A stretch of DNA of 64,000 bases, from assembly GCF_021917145.1 (NCBI RefSeq), contig NC_061081.1, positions 9,262,100 through 9,326,099 on the forward strand, read 5' to 3'. Origin of the DNA: Hypomesus transpacificus (Eukaryota; Chordata; Actinopteri; Osmeriformes; Osmeridae). Below are positions 33,901-48,900 of this stretch, piece by piece (within the stretch, counting starts at the first letter, position 1; each line of letters starts with the position of its first letter). Made by a program: the position numbers and the translations under genes. A model generated the notes under the pieces. It did not search any database. It was given only the letters and a program-made list of their open reading frames with translations, and was not told the DNA's origin.

Positions 33901-36900
33901 GCAATCATTCCGTGACACACCTGCAATCTTGCAAGTTTGCGAGTAAACTAACAGTTATAAACTAACAGTTATAAACTGTCATCGTAATCCAGTCTGCCCA
34001 GTTCAAAGGCGGTCTTTAGATACCTAATGCTGCTTGGCTCCGTTCCATTAGTTCCTCTGAAATGTGAAAGGTTTTTGAAAGGCAAGGCTATAACGCAAAC
34101 TGACCTTACAAAACACCAAGTCTCTTGTACCTAAATTAATAGGTGCAGTAGTGTATACTGATTGATACACATTTGGATGTGTGTATTACAAGTTTACCCT
34201 CTTAGTAATGCTTTGGTCCATGTCCTTCCTGCATGCTGCTTTGGCACTGAAGAGTAGCCTAGTGTGGCTAATTTTAGCGTCTAAGCTTACTAGACCCACC
34301 ATCATTCTTAATACTGTAAATTAATCACTTTTCATCCATATTCATATTCTTAATTACTTCCTTAACAAATGCATATGCTCTGTTAAATGTTGCGGGATAA
34401 TCTGTATCCGCATTGTATCAGCCCCTATGAAGTGTGTGTGTGTGTGTGTATAGTTTGATTGTGCTTCTGTGGAATTGTGTTGATGGGCAGCAGAGATGAG
34501 TTGATGCTTTCACTTCCAGAGATCACTGTACTTTCTCAATTGGTAAGATGTTGGCTTGGAAGGTTAGGGCGCACAAAGTTCCCCTACCATAAACATGAGT
34601 GTATCATTAACAAACTAACGCTCAGATATCTGCCAACTCAAACAGAAATCAGTGTCTAAGAAGTGGAGATTTCTACTAGTGCATATCTACCACATTAGGA
34701 CACTTGGATAAAAAACGTTGACAGCCAAGTCAAACAAACAATCACACAGCCACTAACCAAAGCAAGGCATTGTTGTTGAATCTGCCTCAATTTGAACAGG
34801 ATAGGACTTGGCTCGGGTCTACTCTGGCTGACTTTAGAGCTTTAAACCAGAGGCGATTTGTCTTGAAAAGGTGCCTACATCCTTTGACTAAGATACTTAG
34901 CTGTGTCTCCCAACAGGTTCAAAGCGTATTAAAAACGCTTTCTGTGGCAACACAGATTAAAGTAAACAGCCCGACTGAAGAACATTCTTGGCTCTTGTAA
35001 GCCAGACAGGTGTAGGAAACCAACATCTGGGTCGATCTTGCTGTCGATCTGGTCATGGGTCATGGACACTGTGTTTGCAATCAGGGATCTGCTCTGTCTC
35101 AGGCCACCGTCTTCTGATCCTGGGTCAGTGTTTCTGAGCTCCCCAGGAACACGACCGCCCTCCCGTCTGTCACTGTCAGCCATGCCTCGCACCGTGCCAT
35201 GGTAGCATGGCTTCCACCTATTGCTAAATAGTTCAGGGAGGCATGAACTGAATAGAGAGCCAAATAAAGGTTTAGACATGCAAACATATTATAAAGGCCA
35301 CAGAGCACTGGTGTTTGTGTGTCTGTCATCGAAATATGTTGTAGTAGAAAGGTCACAGATGACCGTGTCCCTCCTCTGCCTTCAGGTCGTTGCCACGGAT
35401 GCGGACGGTCGTGATTTTGGGACTGTGCGCTACTCTGTGTCTGATGGTTTTGAGAAGGAGGACAAACACCCTCTTTTCAGCATCCACCCTGAGATGGGAG
35501 AGCTGTGTGTCTCCCAGGACATGGACAGAGACGCGGGCCCGGCTGCACATGACATCTTGGTGAAGGCTGAGGATCAGGTGACAGCCACTGTCTTAACCGA
35601 GATACAGACTAATGTATAATATGCTCTATTTACATTTGGAATACTGTATGTATCCAGAAGTTTGCAGGTCCAATTGCAGGTCCATATGTACGAGGTAAAA
35701 ATGTGTGAGTTGAAGCATGCAGGTCGCTACGTAAGTTAAATATGCTAAATTACAGCCATGACAAAAGTTAAGTGTTGAATCACGACCGTGAGAGGTTAAA
35801 TATTTTCCAGAACTCGTAACCAACAACATATAAATAAGTGAATAAACATCAACAAGCTACATCTCTGCGTCCCACAGGGAGGCCTGAGTGCTCAAACCTA
35901 CGTCCACATCGAGGTGGAGGACCTGAACGACAACCGGCCTGTGTTCAACCCTGACCGCTACACCACCAGCATCAGCAGCCACGCCCAGCCCGGCACAGAA
36001 ATCCTCAACGTCATCGCCTCGGACAGAGACCTGGGGGCGTTTGGCCGCGTCTCCTATGAGCTGCTGCCCGGAGACTTGTCTTCAATGTTCTCTGTGGAGC
36101 AAACATCGGGTAGGCTGTCTGGCTGGACATACCCTAGCACTCCACACATTCTTAGGATGTGTTTGGTGCATCCAAAGTCTCTTTAACAAATGCACGAGGC
36201 TGACCAAGAGCTGTTTAATGGAGAATAGGTGGATTATAGACTGTGTAAAGATATACGTAGATAGAAGAAATCATGAATGTACCGCTGTTTGTATTAATTC
36301 TGTAATCCTTAATTGGGGGAAGCAAGTTTTATGGAGTGGTGTATTGCATCTAGTACTTAACAAATCCCCTCTGAGCACCTTCACACACTTCCAAGCCACT
36401 TAGTGTTGGAGAGGGCCTAAGTGAGTTGTACAGACAGCCTAGACCCTTATAAGCAAGCACACATGTGGTTTTGTTCTTAGGAAGCAGGATTTCCGTTTCA
36501 TATTCATCTTTTCATTTGTATTTAATGTCAATGTAACGTCATTTAAGCTGCACCACTTCTTTCCCTTTCACAGTTTTTTTTCTGTGCCGTTTAAACGCTG
36601 TCACGTGCAGTCAGTCGCCCACTCGTCTCAGTTACAGGCCAACTAGTCACTCAGTGGAGGACACCGGCTGAATGACAAACAAGAGCTTACTCTGCGAAAG
36701 CCCTTTGTGGCGGACATGATTGTTATTGTCACATCACGGCAGGGGGCTGGCAGATTAAGAAACCTACATTTAAATCCCCATTGAAAGCTTGAGACACAAT
36801 GCCCCTAGTAGTGTGCTGTGTTTATACTGCATGTTCCACACAGAGGCATGAACGCCATCACTGTGGTGGCCAGTTATAGAGGAAAGGTACACATCACACA

Positions 36901-39900
36901 GGTTGTACCATTTCAAATGGCATCGTCAAGTATGAGTCAACATTGGTTTTAGTAGAGCAAAGTTTTATAGGCTGTATATTGTAAATACTTTGTCAAATAA
37001 GTTTGCATTTTGCTGAATTCACACCCGTTATGATGTAAAAAAAATACTTTTGGTATTTCTTTTTTTACTCACCATTTTAGCCAACTACAAGCACATGCTT
37101 AGCTAAGTTCTAGCATTGTTATTGATTGGCCATCTGGACTTCCCCTGCTTTTAATTCAAAGCTTTCAGAACAATGTCTTGCGGAATCAGAGGGATTGTGA
37201 GGGTGAATTCAGGTAGCAAACTGTAGTGGGTTAGCAATCTCACAGCCATCTGTCTTTTCTTTGTCTCTGCACACACCGCCGTCACCTTATTGCACACCCT
37301 CAGATATGCTAGAATGTAAAAGGGAAGAAAGTTGCTAGCATAGGCCTTTTAAATGGTACAAAGTACACGACGAAAAACACGCGACCTAAAAGAAACACAA
37401 AATCATTCAAGTTTCAAGTTTTTTATTGTCAGGTGCACAGAACAACACAAAGTCAGACTGTGCACTGAAATTCTTGAGACAAGACAACGCTAGCAACCTA
37501 GTATAACATAACATATAAGTACTAAGAACATAGATTACACCTATGATAAGCTAAAATAAAATAGAATAAATAATAATAATAAACATCCTAATATACAAAA
37601 AGTATACAATATACTACACCTTTAATACACATATTGACCTATACTAACCTTATTGACCTATATCAACCTAAGAAAAAACCTATACTAACCTAAGACAAGA
37701 CCTATACTAACCTAAGACAAGACCTATGTAAGAAAGGCTGGCGGGTATTAGCCAATAAGAAACCGTCTTAGTGAATGGATTAGTTAAGAATCAGTTAGAA
37801 ACATAGAGAATGACGGTTGGGTTTATTTCTTACACTCGTTATCTATAATTTTGTTTAGAAGCCAAAGAGTGCGTTCATCACGAAACACCACTCTCATTTC
37901 ACTGTCATGTAAGAAATTCCGCAAGCAATAAATCAAGAAAAAGGAAAGTCGTTTGAAGAGTTGTGTTCTGACAGACACACCGGGAGTGAACACAACGCAC
38001 CAACTAGCTGCACATACACCCTATCTTATTTTCTCATCTACAACCTAAATTAACTTAAGACAAGTGGGGTATAGTAATACATTATGATTTATTCAAGACA
38101 GTTTTGTTTTTCTTTCCAGGCGTGGTATACCTAACTTCCACCCTAACCCACCTGGGCACCGCCACTGTGAAGATGGTTGTGACTGCCCACGACGGCGAAG
38201 GCCTGTCTGCTGTGCGGCCCGCAGAGGTCACTGTGAACATCCTGAGCAGTGCCCAGGCTCCCGCTGTGTTCCAGAGGTCACGCTACGCCTTCACCATCCC
38301 CGAGGATGCCCCTCCTGGCACCGCAGTGGGCACCGTTGAGGCCTTTAACCCTGCCAGTGAGTCTAGTAGACAGTTCACCTGGTTCGCATGTATTCGTTTA
38401 GATGCCAGTTACAAACAGTGCATACAATCTGCAGATGGTTCGGGACTCAAACCCACAATACACTGCGAAGCGTTGCAGGATGGAACTCTTACTTCTTTGG
38501 GCTGAGCGGGGTTTGAACCTGAGATATAGTACGCACTTGCAAAGGAATAACAGCTTATTGCAGGAGGCTGGAGAGCGTTTGACACCACACACATTCAACC
38601 CAGTACAGTACATGGTAACTCAAGTGTGCTTACCGGATCTAAAACAGTGTTTGAAATGGGCTGAGTCACCATCTACCTGTGGTATACTGAGCACAGAGGG
38701 TGGTCTACCTAACCGTATCTAATTGCTTTAGTTCTGTCGCTGAGGTGTGCTGAATCACTCAAGCCGGTCCTGGCACACAGCTTGTCTGTTGTCATCTTGT
38801 GATGAAGTGACAGGAGGTCAGCTCTCTTAGTATTAGCCCACATCCTGGTCAGGCTTAGCGCCGTTATGTGAGGGCAGGGCACGCAGGAAGCCAGGCATAG
38901 TGCTGAAGTTGGAGTCATGTAGATAGGCACGGTACACTGTAAGTACTCCAGAAGGTGGGATCAGGGGGATTGGTCTCCTATAGCACACAAGTGACCAGGC
39001 TTGTTGGGTCTGAGGTGGAAGCTCATAGCTTATTTGTCCTCTCAAACACGAGTCAACACCAGATCAAACAAATTAATAGGTGAAGTAATGATTAGAAGAA
39101 TCATAACTTTTACCATTTTAACCATCCGTCAATGTGAGCTTTTCTTTGACGGTTACTGCATGTGATAAGCACTTACTACATCGTGTGTTCTTTTGACGTA
39201 TTCTTTCCAACGGCTTTAACTTCTATTAGTGGACATGTTGTAAAGACTCCAGCTATACAAAAACCTGCCAATAAGGTTTTAGGCCATTAGTATTGGCAGG
39301 CAGGTGTTTTGTTTGAGGCCAATGCTATTAGAGTATTACAAGCTTCAAGGAATTTCACATACAGCGCAGGACTCAAAACAGGCACAAGCAAAACATCCAG
39401 GCTTCCCTGTAGGAATTCCCATCAACTCAGATCTCCTGGATATTCCCTTGGGTGTTCTCCAGATTATACCGTCAGAGGCCACTTGGCGGAATGTCACTTG
39501 CTCCCAGTATCGCCCCTGCTATGGCTAAGCCTTTCCACAGCACTAGACAGTCAGTTAAGGTTACCTTGTCAATTAACAGATTAACCCCTTCTGTTTTAAA
39601 CCGTGAAACATCAACAATGTCCCCTCAGTAAGAGGTCCAAGCCCTGTTAAGCCCCTGGTCCCCCCACTGCTCCTTGCTTGATGAAGTGTTAGTGTGTAGT
39701 TACAGCTAAAGCGTATCACACTACAAGTCAGGGATTAGGGGAGGTATCCCTCTGCTGTAATTACTTAAATTGTGTGTATGTGTGCGTTTGTGTTTGTATT
39801 GCCTTTGTACAATTTTCTTGTTTTTTATCCTCTGTTTAAAACTTAGTAGACAGTTTTTGGACAATTGCACATTATAAACAAGACTGAGCTATGACCGTTT

Positions 39901-42900
39901 TTATTACGGGACTGAATCACTTGCATCTGTAAATATCACTCTATCTCATCCCACCTAGACTCTGTGGAGTCCCTGTCCTACCGGATCTCATCGGGGGACC
40001 CCCAGGGCCTGTTCTGGGTGGACCCCCAGTCTGGCCTGATCAGCACCAGTCAGGCCCTGGACCACGAGTCCCAACCCTACGCCCTGCTGGTGCTCCAGAC
40101 CCACTCTGGGAACTCCCCCGTGTACAGCAGCGCCCAAGTCAACGTCACAGTGGCCGACGTCAACGACAACGCCCCCGTCTTCCCCAAGGCGGCCGACGCA
40201 GTTGCCGTTTCGCAAAACACACTGCCCGGCACGGTGTTGTTCATAGCTCACGCCCACGACCTGGACAGCGGCACCAACGGGAGGGTGCGCTACAGCATTC
40301 CACCAGATGGCGCCAGCAGGACCGGAGCGTTCGTTGTCGACGCCGACCTGGGGACGGTGTCTCTAAACCGGAGCTTGTCCCGGGAGATGCAGCCCACTTA
40401 CACATTTGAGATCCTGGCTAAAGACGGGGGAGTGCCATCGCTCACCTCAACCTTGACTCTTGTGGTCAACATCGACCGCAGCGCCACAGAAGACACGGTG
40501 ACGTTCGAGACGTTGGTCTACCAGGTGGAGATCGGAGAGGGTACCCACAAAGACGCCAGGGTCATCCAGGTGAGGGCCCACAGGAGCGGGAGGAGCATGC
40601 ATGCCGCCAACCATGTGCTTTCCTACTTCCTGGAACCAGAGGCGGGATTCCCCCCTCCTCCTTTCCGCGTACACCCTGACAGCGGTTGGCTGTACCTCTC
40701 CCAAAGCCTGGACTACGAGACGGAGCCCATGTTTAGATTCAGAGTGCTAGCCACCGCTAAGGAAGCTAACCGTGCTAGTGAGGCTACGTTGGCTAACAGC
40801 ACAGCCACAGCCACGGTCATTGTGCTAGTGCTGGATGAGAATGACAACGCCCCGGTATTCAGCGATGAGGCCTACTTTTTCTCCGTCCCAGAGGGTCCCT
40901 CTCCTCAGGGTCTGGTAGGGACGGTCAACGCGGTGGATAAGGACTCCAGGAAGAACGGCCAGCTGTCCTACATCCTGCTGTCCGACGGGAAACACTTCCG
41001 CATCAATGCCAAGACAGGTCAGGGAAGATGACAGATGATTTTCCACAGCTTTTATTGTGAAATTGTGTGAGCATTGGAACACTCCATGGGGCGTTCAACT
41101 TATTTTTTTTAATCTTATCTTCCATTAATGGTTGTGTGTCTGTTTCTCTCTCTGCCACTTTCTTTGGCTGTTTCTGTCTTTCTGCCGCACACACGCCCAC
41201 AGGTGAAATCATAAACTGGGTGTCTCTGGACCGTGAGCAGCAGAGTCAGCATGCTCTGAAGGTGATGGTGACGGATCAGGGTCACCCTCGACTTAACGCC
41301 ACCGCCACTGTGCACATCCTGGTCACGGACGTCAATGACAACCCTCCGCAGTTCACCCACATGCCTGCCGGCAAGGAGCTTAACGTCCAGGTTCTTACAT
41401 GCCTTCATGCACCTGTTCACTTTATTCCTTACAGAAGAGGTCTTTTCCCACTAGTGCACTGATTCATTCCATCTCTAAAGGAAGTTTGATATACAGGTTC
41501 TGGAACATTCCCTCCTTTATTCTCGTCTGTGTATACTAGTGTTTGTTCTCATGTTACATGTACATATAGCTCTCCATATACACATACTCACCTCAGATTG
41601 ATATCATTACTACAAGTCATACACACTCATAGTCCCACGTCTGTGACTGTCTCTGTAGGTGTGGGCCGGCCAACCTGCTGGTACCTTGGTCACCTCCATG
41701 TTTGCCAAAGACCTGGATGCAGGAGAGAATGGGACAGTGCACTTCTCTCTGCTCACAGGTGGGTTCATATGCAGGACTAGATCCCTCTGGTGCAAGGAGA
41801 GCCACATGTGTGAGGAGTGTGTGTCTGGCGGAGGGAGGGGTTTCTTTGAGTGGCCACACTGTAAACATGTTTGTGTGTTGTTCTTCTCTTTTGTAGAGGA
41901 CGATCTGGGACACTTTGAGATTGACAGTGGGAGCGGAGACATCAGAACCACCTGGCGGTTTTCCCAGAACAGTCAGACGCACTACACCTTCACTGTGGTC
42001 GCCCACGACGGTGGCCACACCCCTCTGGAGGAGAGGGCAGTCATTCACCTCCAGGTAACAAGAATTGATTCCCTCCTCCCCTGGTAACAGGAATTGATTC
42101 ACCTCAAAGTAACAGGAAGTGATAACCTCTAGCTGCTCTGTCCTGTTAATCCATTGTTATTAATTACTTTAATTAATTATTAGAAATATGCTGAATTATG
42201 AATGGAGGAGACGTTGATAAAACGTTTTTTTAAAACATACAGGTTAATGCTGCAGAAAGACAGTCCGATGGTGCTGGCCTTCAGGGTGTTAGACACTTCT
42301 CTGTGAGAGAGGACACCAAGCCTGGCTCTGTGATTGGCTCTGTCCAGCTCCCAGCCAATGGGAGGATGCACTACTCCATCTCCGAGGGTGATGGCAGCCT
42401 CCACTTTGGCATTGACAGTTCTTCCGGTGACCTGTATGTTCACCAGCCTCTCGACTACGAGGCCGCGGTGGGGTACTTCCTGGTCGTGCGGGCCGAAGAC
42501 ACGAGGCTGGCCTCGGGCGTGAACGTCTCAGCGGTCGTCAGCATGACTGTGGAAGACGTCAACGACCACACGCCCTGGTTCCAAGACGACGTGATCACGT
42601 TCGGTGTGAGGGAGGACACTCCGGTCGGGACACCCGTGTTCACGTTCAACGCCAAGGACGGTGACGGGAGCCTACCCAACAGTGTCATCCGCTACTCGCT
42701 GAACCTTGACCCCAAGCTGGGTTCAGGGTCCTCCACACCACTTCCGTTTCAAATCCAACCTCTGACCGGTACCCTGACCACGGCTGGCCCCTTGGACCGC
42801 GAGAGCATCCAGAGTTTCGCGTTCACGGTCACCGCCACAGACCAAGCTGAGAAAGCGGTCGACCGTAAATGGACCACCGTGACGGCCCAGGTGTTCCTGC

Positions 42901-45900
42901 TGGACGTCAACGACGAGAGCCCGGCGTTCGTGTCCTCTGAGACGGCTCGGGTGATGGAGGACGCCCAGGTGGGGAGTCTGGTGCATCACGTTCGGGCTGT
43001 GGATGGGGACCTGGGAAACAGTGGCCTGGTCACCTACTCTGTAGTGGCTGGGAACAAGGATGGCCTCTTTACCTTAGAGGAAAGAACAGGTAGGCGGGTT
43101 GAAAAAGATGATTATGAATCATATCATTTCTGAATGTTGATATTAATGAAAAAATATGTGAAATGGACAGAGTGACTGTGGACTGATTGATGTAAGATAT
43201 CTCCTTTAGCTAGAGGAAGTTCCAACTGTCCCCTCAAGCTTGCTTGTCTCTCTACTCCCCCCTCTTCTCCAGGACTGCTGTACCTGGCCTCTCCTCTGGA
43301 CTACGAGTCACACATCTCCCACAGCCTGACCATCCAGGCACAGGACCATGGTCTTCCTCCGTTGTCCTCAGCCCAGACGCTGACTGTGGAGGTGGGGGAT
43401 GTGAACGACCAGGCCCCCCTCTTCCAACAGGACGTCTACAGTGCCACAGTGGCTGAGAACAGACATCCCGGGGAACCGGTGGTCAGAGTCTCAGCCGTCG
43501 ATATGGATTCAGGTATATTATCCCCATGTGTCAATGGATTACAATGTCAAGCCCTTGTATTGCGAGATACATGCAACATTTGAACCGTTTTATAATTTGC
43601 TGCAGTTGTTGATAATAGTCGCTAGATGGCAGTGCTGACATGTGTTCTGTACTTTCTCAACCATTTGACTCAGGTAGTCATTGGAATGAACTCTCTAGGT
43701 AGTCAGCAATCAGAAGTCAAGGATTGACTTTAGTCGTCCCTATTGTAAACCCTTCATCTGAGGCAAGTTAATTTGACTGTGAGAATGCTGAGCTGGTTTG
43801 AATTGATCTGAAAAGCTGCACTCCCTGTCCCTTTCTCAGAAATCATTTCTCAGAGAAGGGTTTGCACTGTTCGCTCCTGTCAATCACCCGTTACTGGAAC
43901 TGACATCTCTCGGTGGCCCCCACCCTGTGGGTCTATGTCAGTGTATCTTCAATGGCCAGATGGGTCAAAGGTCAATCCTTCCTTTTGTCCCCCTCCATTA
44001 GTGGACTGATTTAAAGCCTGCGCCGACCTTTCCTGATCCAGCTTGTAGTGTTTGTTTTCTTTTCCATACGCTAGTTCAACCATACATCCCACCCAATTAC
44101 ATTCCGCCCTACCTTTAATAACATTCGCAAATCCACACGTCCAAGTCTGTTTATTTTAACACATCTCGTGCTGGGAGGCCCCCCGAAAGCTGGTTTCTCG
44201 TCCAAATATTGACAGTTTGAATTTAGTTCTACTATATTATAATGCCACTGGCACCTGGAGGTAGTGAACGAGGAGGTGTATGTTAGAGGCGGGGGAGGGG
44301 GGGGCTCTGGGTGTCTGTGGAGTTTAACATTCTTAGGGGGGAGCTAAGAACTGTCCAATAACAGCAAACTCTTGTCTCCTGCAGGAGCGTTCTAGAAGGT
44401 CCGCTCCTCCGACATGTTCCCCATAATCCGTACCATCTGTGCTAATAGAACCCGTGTTTTCATCTGTCTCCTCCAATCGGCTCGTCCGGAACTTGTGGCG
44501 TTCCCAGGGCGTCCCTCCCACGGGCCGTTGTGTTATTTGATTATCATTAGCCCCCTCATCCCGCTTGACTGACACTCACTGAAGATGGTCATTGTGTTGA
44601 TCTTGGTATCCGGTTTCCCTTACGAGTGAAAATCACTTGAGCGAAAGGTGTGTTGCTCTCTGTCTCTCACACTCACTCACACTCTCACATACACACACTC
44701 ATACACATTACAGTTTATTAGGCTAATATAAGGGGATATTTGGATGTGGCAATTGTTGGTGTTGGAAATCCATCTTTCCATGACACCATCCTCTCTCAAC
44801 ATGGTCCCTGTGTCCTCAGTACTGCTGGTCTCTCCTATGGATCCCTGGACTATGACATCACGCAGGCCCAACATGGCTCGTCCACATATTGTTTGCTTGC
44901 ACTCCTGACAGTTACCGTGGAGATGGATTTTCCGGTGCAAGTGTGCCGTGATGTAAACCACGTGCAGGGACATTCAGTGGCTGGTGCTTGACGTTTTTCG
45001 CTCCGCCACTTGACCCCCTGTCAGAGTTTTGGGGGGGGAAGGAGGGGGGTTGTTTTGACTAGGTCAAGGACATAGGACACATCAGTCTGCGTGTCTGTCT
45101 GTGAACACACTGTGCTTCGTCACCCCCGTGATCGTGCACACACACACACACACACACATGCCTAACCGCCTTGTGTTGAGAGGGTAGGGGCCTTGAGGCA
45201 GGCCCTCTGAATTTAGGCTTTGGATGAGCTGAGCATTCATGGGTGGGTAGGAGGTCAGAGAGTGGATCTAGGAGGGGTACTGGGGGCTGGTTGATACTCT
45301 GGCCTTGGATCACAGAACAGCCAGACTCCAGTAAAGGTCAGCCAACCCCACCACCCCTTGTCATTTTCGAAAGAGCGACAACTGGTAATCTGGGAATGAT
45401 TTATTTCTTAGCGCTGTTTCCAATCTAAGTATCAGATAAGGCGGCACGTCTCTAGACGGGGTCGTAACCACGGTCCGACCTAATGAGGTGCTAAACTGAG
45501 ACGGAATTTTTATGAACGCGCCGCCGAAACGGACGATGAAAAACCGGAGCGAAGTGGAATGTCCTGGGTTATCATCAGTCATATTGCACAGTTTAAAACC
45601 GGGGGGTGGGGGGTGGAAAGGAGTTGATTGGTTTTGATGGAAAGCATGAGTGTTTCTTTGGGGGGGGGGGGAGCGGTGTGGCAGTGAGCTCAAGGGGTCC
45701 GCAGACTCCTCTGGGGTTTGTTAATATGAAATGGATCATTTTTATGGGCATGCCTGCCGTTTATTGAACAATGTCCTATTTATTACAAGTACTTCGTACT
45801 CTCAAGGCCCTGAGAGACGATGAGATGCGAGGATGGTGCCAAGCTCTGCAGAAACAGTCGTATGACTCTTTTTGTTTCTCTCTGGGGCTATGCGATTGTT

Positions 45901-48900
45901 TCTGGGATGCTGTCAAAGCCTTACCCTGTACTACTAGAATCCTAGTAAATAGGGAACCTTAATGTCGGTAATTTTTGGAAGAAAGACTTGGAAGAGTTCA
46001 CCCATGGGTGAGTCTAGACCAGGTTTGTCTGTAAATCCATGCAGGCACAATACTACCTCAAGTCTTCACAGTACCTGTAAAACATGATTCTGCTCTATCT
46101 AGAAAGATAACAGATAAACTAAATAAACTGTTGAATAAAAGAAGCTTCCTTGCTGCTTCTCCTGACTTCTGACTGTGTTCTCCACTCCAGAGGAAAACGC
46201 TGTGGTGTGGTACAGCCTGCTGCCCGGCCCGGGGTACGAGCTCTTCACCATCAACCCCCACACTGGCCTCATCAGCACAACCACCCCCCTGGACAGGGAG
46301 CAACAGCAGCACTTCACCCTGAGAGGTTAGCGTGCCGAAAAAAAACCACGTTGCTACAACTCAAACTTCACCCTGTGGGGTAGCACAGCAACACACAGAC
46401 GCAAACAATGTGTCTTCAACCAACAACATACGTCGTGTACTAAACTAGTTTTTTTTACAGTTAAAAAAGTTTTCCGGATAATTAAAAGTTAATTATCATG
46501 AAGCAAATTAGTTACGTAGGCCCACCAAACGTGACCTAAACATTGTTCAACATGAGTGTGTGTTCTCATAACCAGGTGATGAGACTGGTCACTGTTTGTT
46601 TCATGGAGACAGATGGAGCAGCTAAGTAGCTCTCTGTAACACTGCTGGTACAGTGATAGTCTAAGCTGTGTGGAACGGGCTCAGGTCATACTGGCTTGCC
46701 TGTGGACTTGAAGCCCTGTTTAAAAGCCCACCGAGCGTAACTTGGATCAAGAGTCCTGTTGGTCCGGACTCTCGTTTAGGTCAGTGGTCGGCCACTCACA
46801 TCTGTTTCCATCATAGGGCTTCATAAAACATTTGGAACATTTTCAGCTATTGCTCCCTCGCTCTCTCTCTCTTTCTGTCTCTCTAGTCTCTCCCACCCTC
46901 TCTCTCTCTCTCTCCCACCCTCTCTCTCTCTATGTGCTTCACAGCCAGATGAATAAAGAACTCAAGGCTCTACTCTCGGTATGAATACAACCTTATTCCA
47001 CAGATTGATTTATGTTAAGGAAAGTCCAGACCTTTTAAGCGCTGGAGCTAGACGCAGGTTCCATTGACGGTGCCGCTTAATTTTTCTCAAGAGTCGGTCT
47101 TTTCATGTCTCCCACATTCGAATACAATTACATCCAAAATATGCAGTAATATTTAGTGATAAACTGCTTACAGATGTGGCCATGCTGATATTTGTACAGT
47201 CAGGAATATGATGAACAATTAAATGTAATAAGAAAATATAATTGCAGGAAAGCTGAGATATTTTTGAAGGGATGCCAGAATCACGCAGTGATGATTGCAA
47301 AATACCAATAGGAAATAAGTCTGGCCAATTTTCCAGCTCAGATAAATATGGAAAAAGAACTGCAAAATCGTTTTCATATCAGTGAAGATTAAATGTTGGT
47401 GAACATGTTGAGTGAACAAGCCCATGCTCTGTTCTCCATTTAATGACAGTAATAAGAACATAAGTATTCAAAGCTGTCGCAAAGCATTTGAATGCTAGTG
47501 CTGATTAGTTAACTACAGATCCCTATATCGAGCCCGTTCAGTTACTGAACCACGTCTTGAGCTAAAATGCAGCTTATCATGGAGATAGATTGGGAAACTT
47601 AACTTGTGGATATTTGAGCCAAGCCAATGTTGTTTTCTCCGCCCTGCTCCAGTCCGGGCTCGGGACAGCGCCCTTCAGCCCCTCTCCAGTGTGGCAGTGG
47701 TCATGTGCTCGGTGCAGGACGACAACGACAATCCTCCAGAGTTCATGCTGTCCTCCTTCCAGATCAGCCTGCCTGAGAACCTCCCCCCAGGGGTCATTCA
47801 CACCGCCCAGGCTTACGACCCCGACCAGGGAGACAACGGAAGCATACGCTACTCTATACTAGGTGAGGAGGGTTGTTCCAACTGGACTGGAAAAGAGTAT
47901 TATTATTATTATATATGTCTGTATTTAGTTATATATGCTTTTGTTTGTGTGTGAGTTATTTTACTTGAAGATGTGAATATGGATGTAAGATGAATCAAGT
48001 AAATAGCCTATATTTTGTTAGTTGGAGATTCTGTGTGTTCCTAGTTCTCCATGTGCTCTCTTCAGGTGAGGACTATGACGGCTGCTTCAGCATCCACTCC
48101 ACCACAGGAGCTGTGAGCACCACTAGAGTCCTGGACCGGGAGGAGCGGGTGAACTACACCCTCACGCTCATGGCCCATGACTCCGGGTCCTCCCCCCTCA
48201 GCGCCTCCACCCAGCTCCACCTCCTCCTCCTGGACGAGAACGACCACAGCCCCGCATTCGGCCGCAAGAGCTACCGCGCCTCTGTCAGCGAGGGGCTGCC
48301 GGCAGGGACGGAGGTCCTCCAGCTTAGCGCCCTGGACCCTGACGAAGGGCCCAATGGTGAGGTGAGCTACTCCCTGGCGGAGGACTCCCTGGGGGTGTTC
48401 TCTGTGGACGCCTCCACGGGGGCGATCAGGACCACCAGGCCCCTGGACCGGGAGAGCCGGGGCCAGTACACTCTCAGGGCTGTGGCCACGGACGGCTGCG
48501 CCAGGGGCCCGCGGAGTGCGGCCACCTCGGTGACCGTCCTGGTGGAGGACACGAACGACAACGCGCCCGTCTGCGGCCGTAACCCCGTCAACGATTGGGT
48601 CGGCGCGGCGGCGGCGGCCAACCGCACGGTTGCCACAGTGACCGCCACGGACGCCGACCGGGGCGAGAACGGAACGGTGCGGTTCAGCCTCGTGGGGGAC
48701 TCTGACGTCTTTGACGTGGGCGTGACGTCGGGGAAGATCTGGTTGAAGACGGCCCTCGGAGCGGGCTTCTCCGGGGCGAAGCTGCAGGTTTTGGCGGAAG
48801 ACCAGGGACAAGTAGCGCTGACCTCCACCTGCCTGGTCCTCATCCACCTGAAAGGAGAGGAGGAGGGACTGCAGTTCACACAGAAAGACTACCAGGCAAC

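Noticed and set aside
38400-38540. tRNA-like B-box (GGTTTGAGTCC on the minus strand) and a second T-arm-like motif nearby
   Set aside because: No A-box, no cloverleaf and no clear element borders. It could be a worn tRNA-derived repeat but cannot be supported as an RNA gene.
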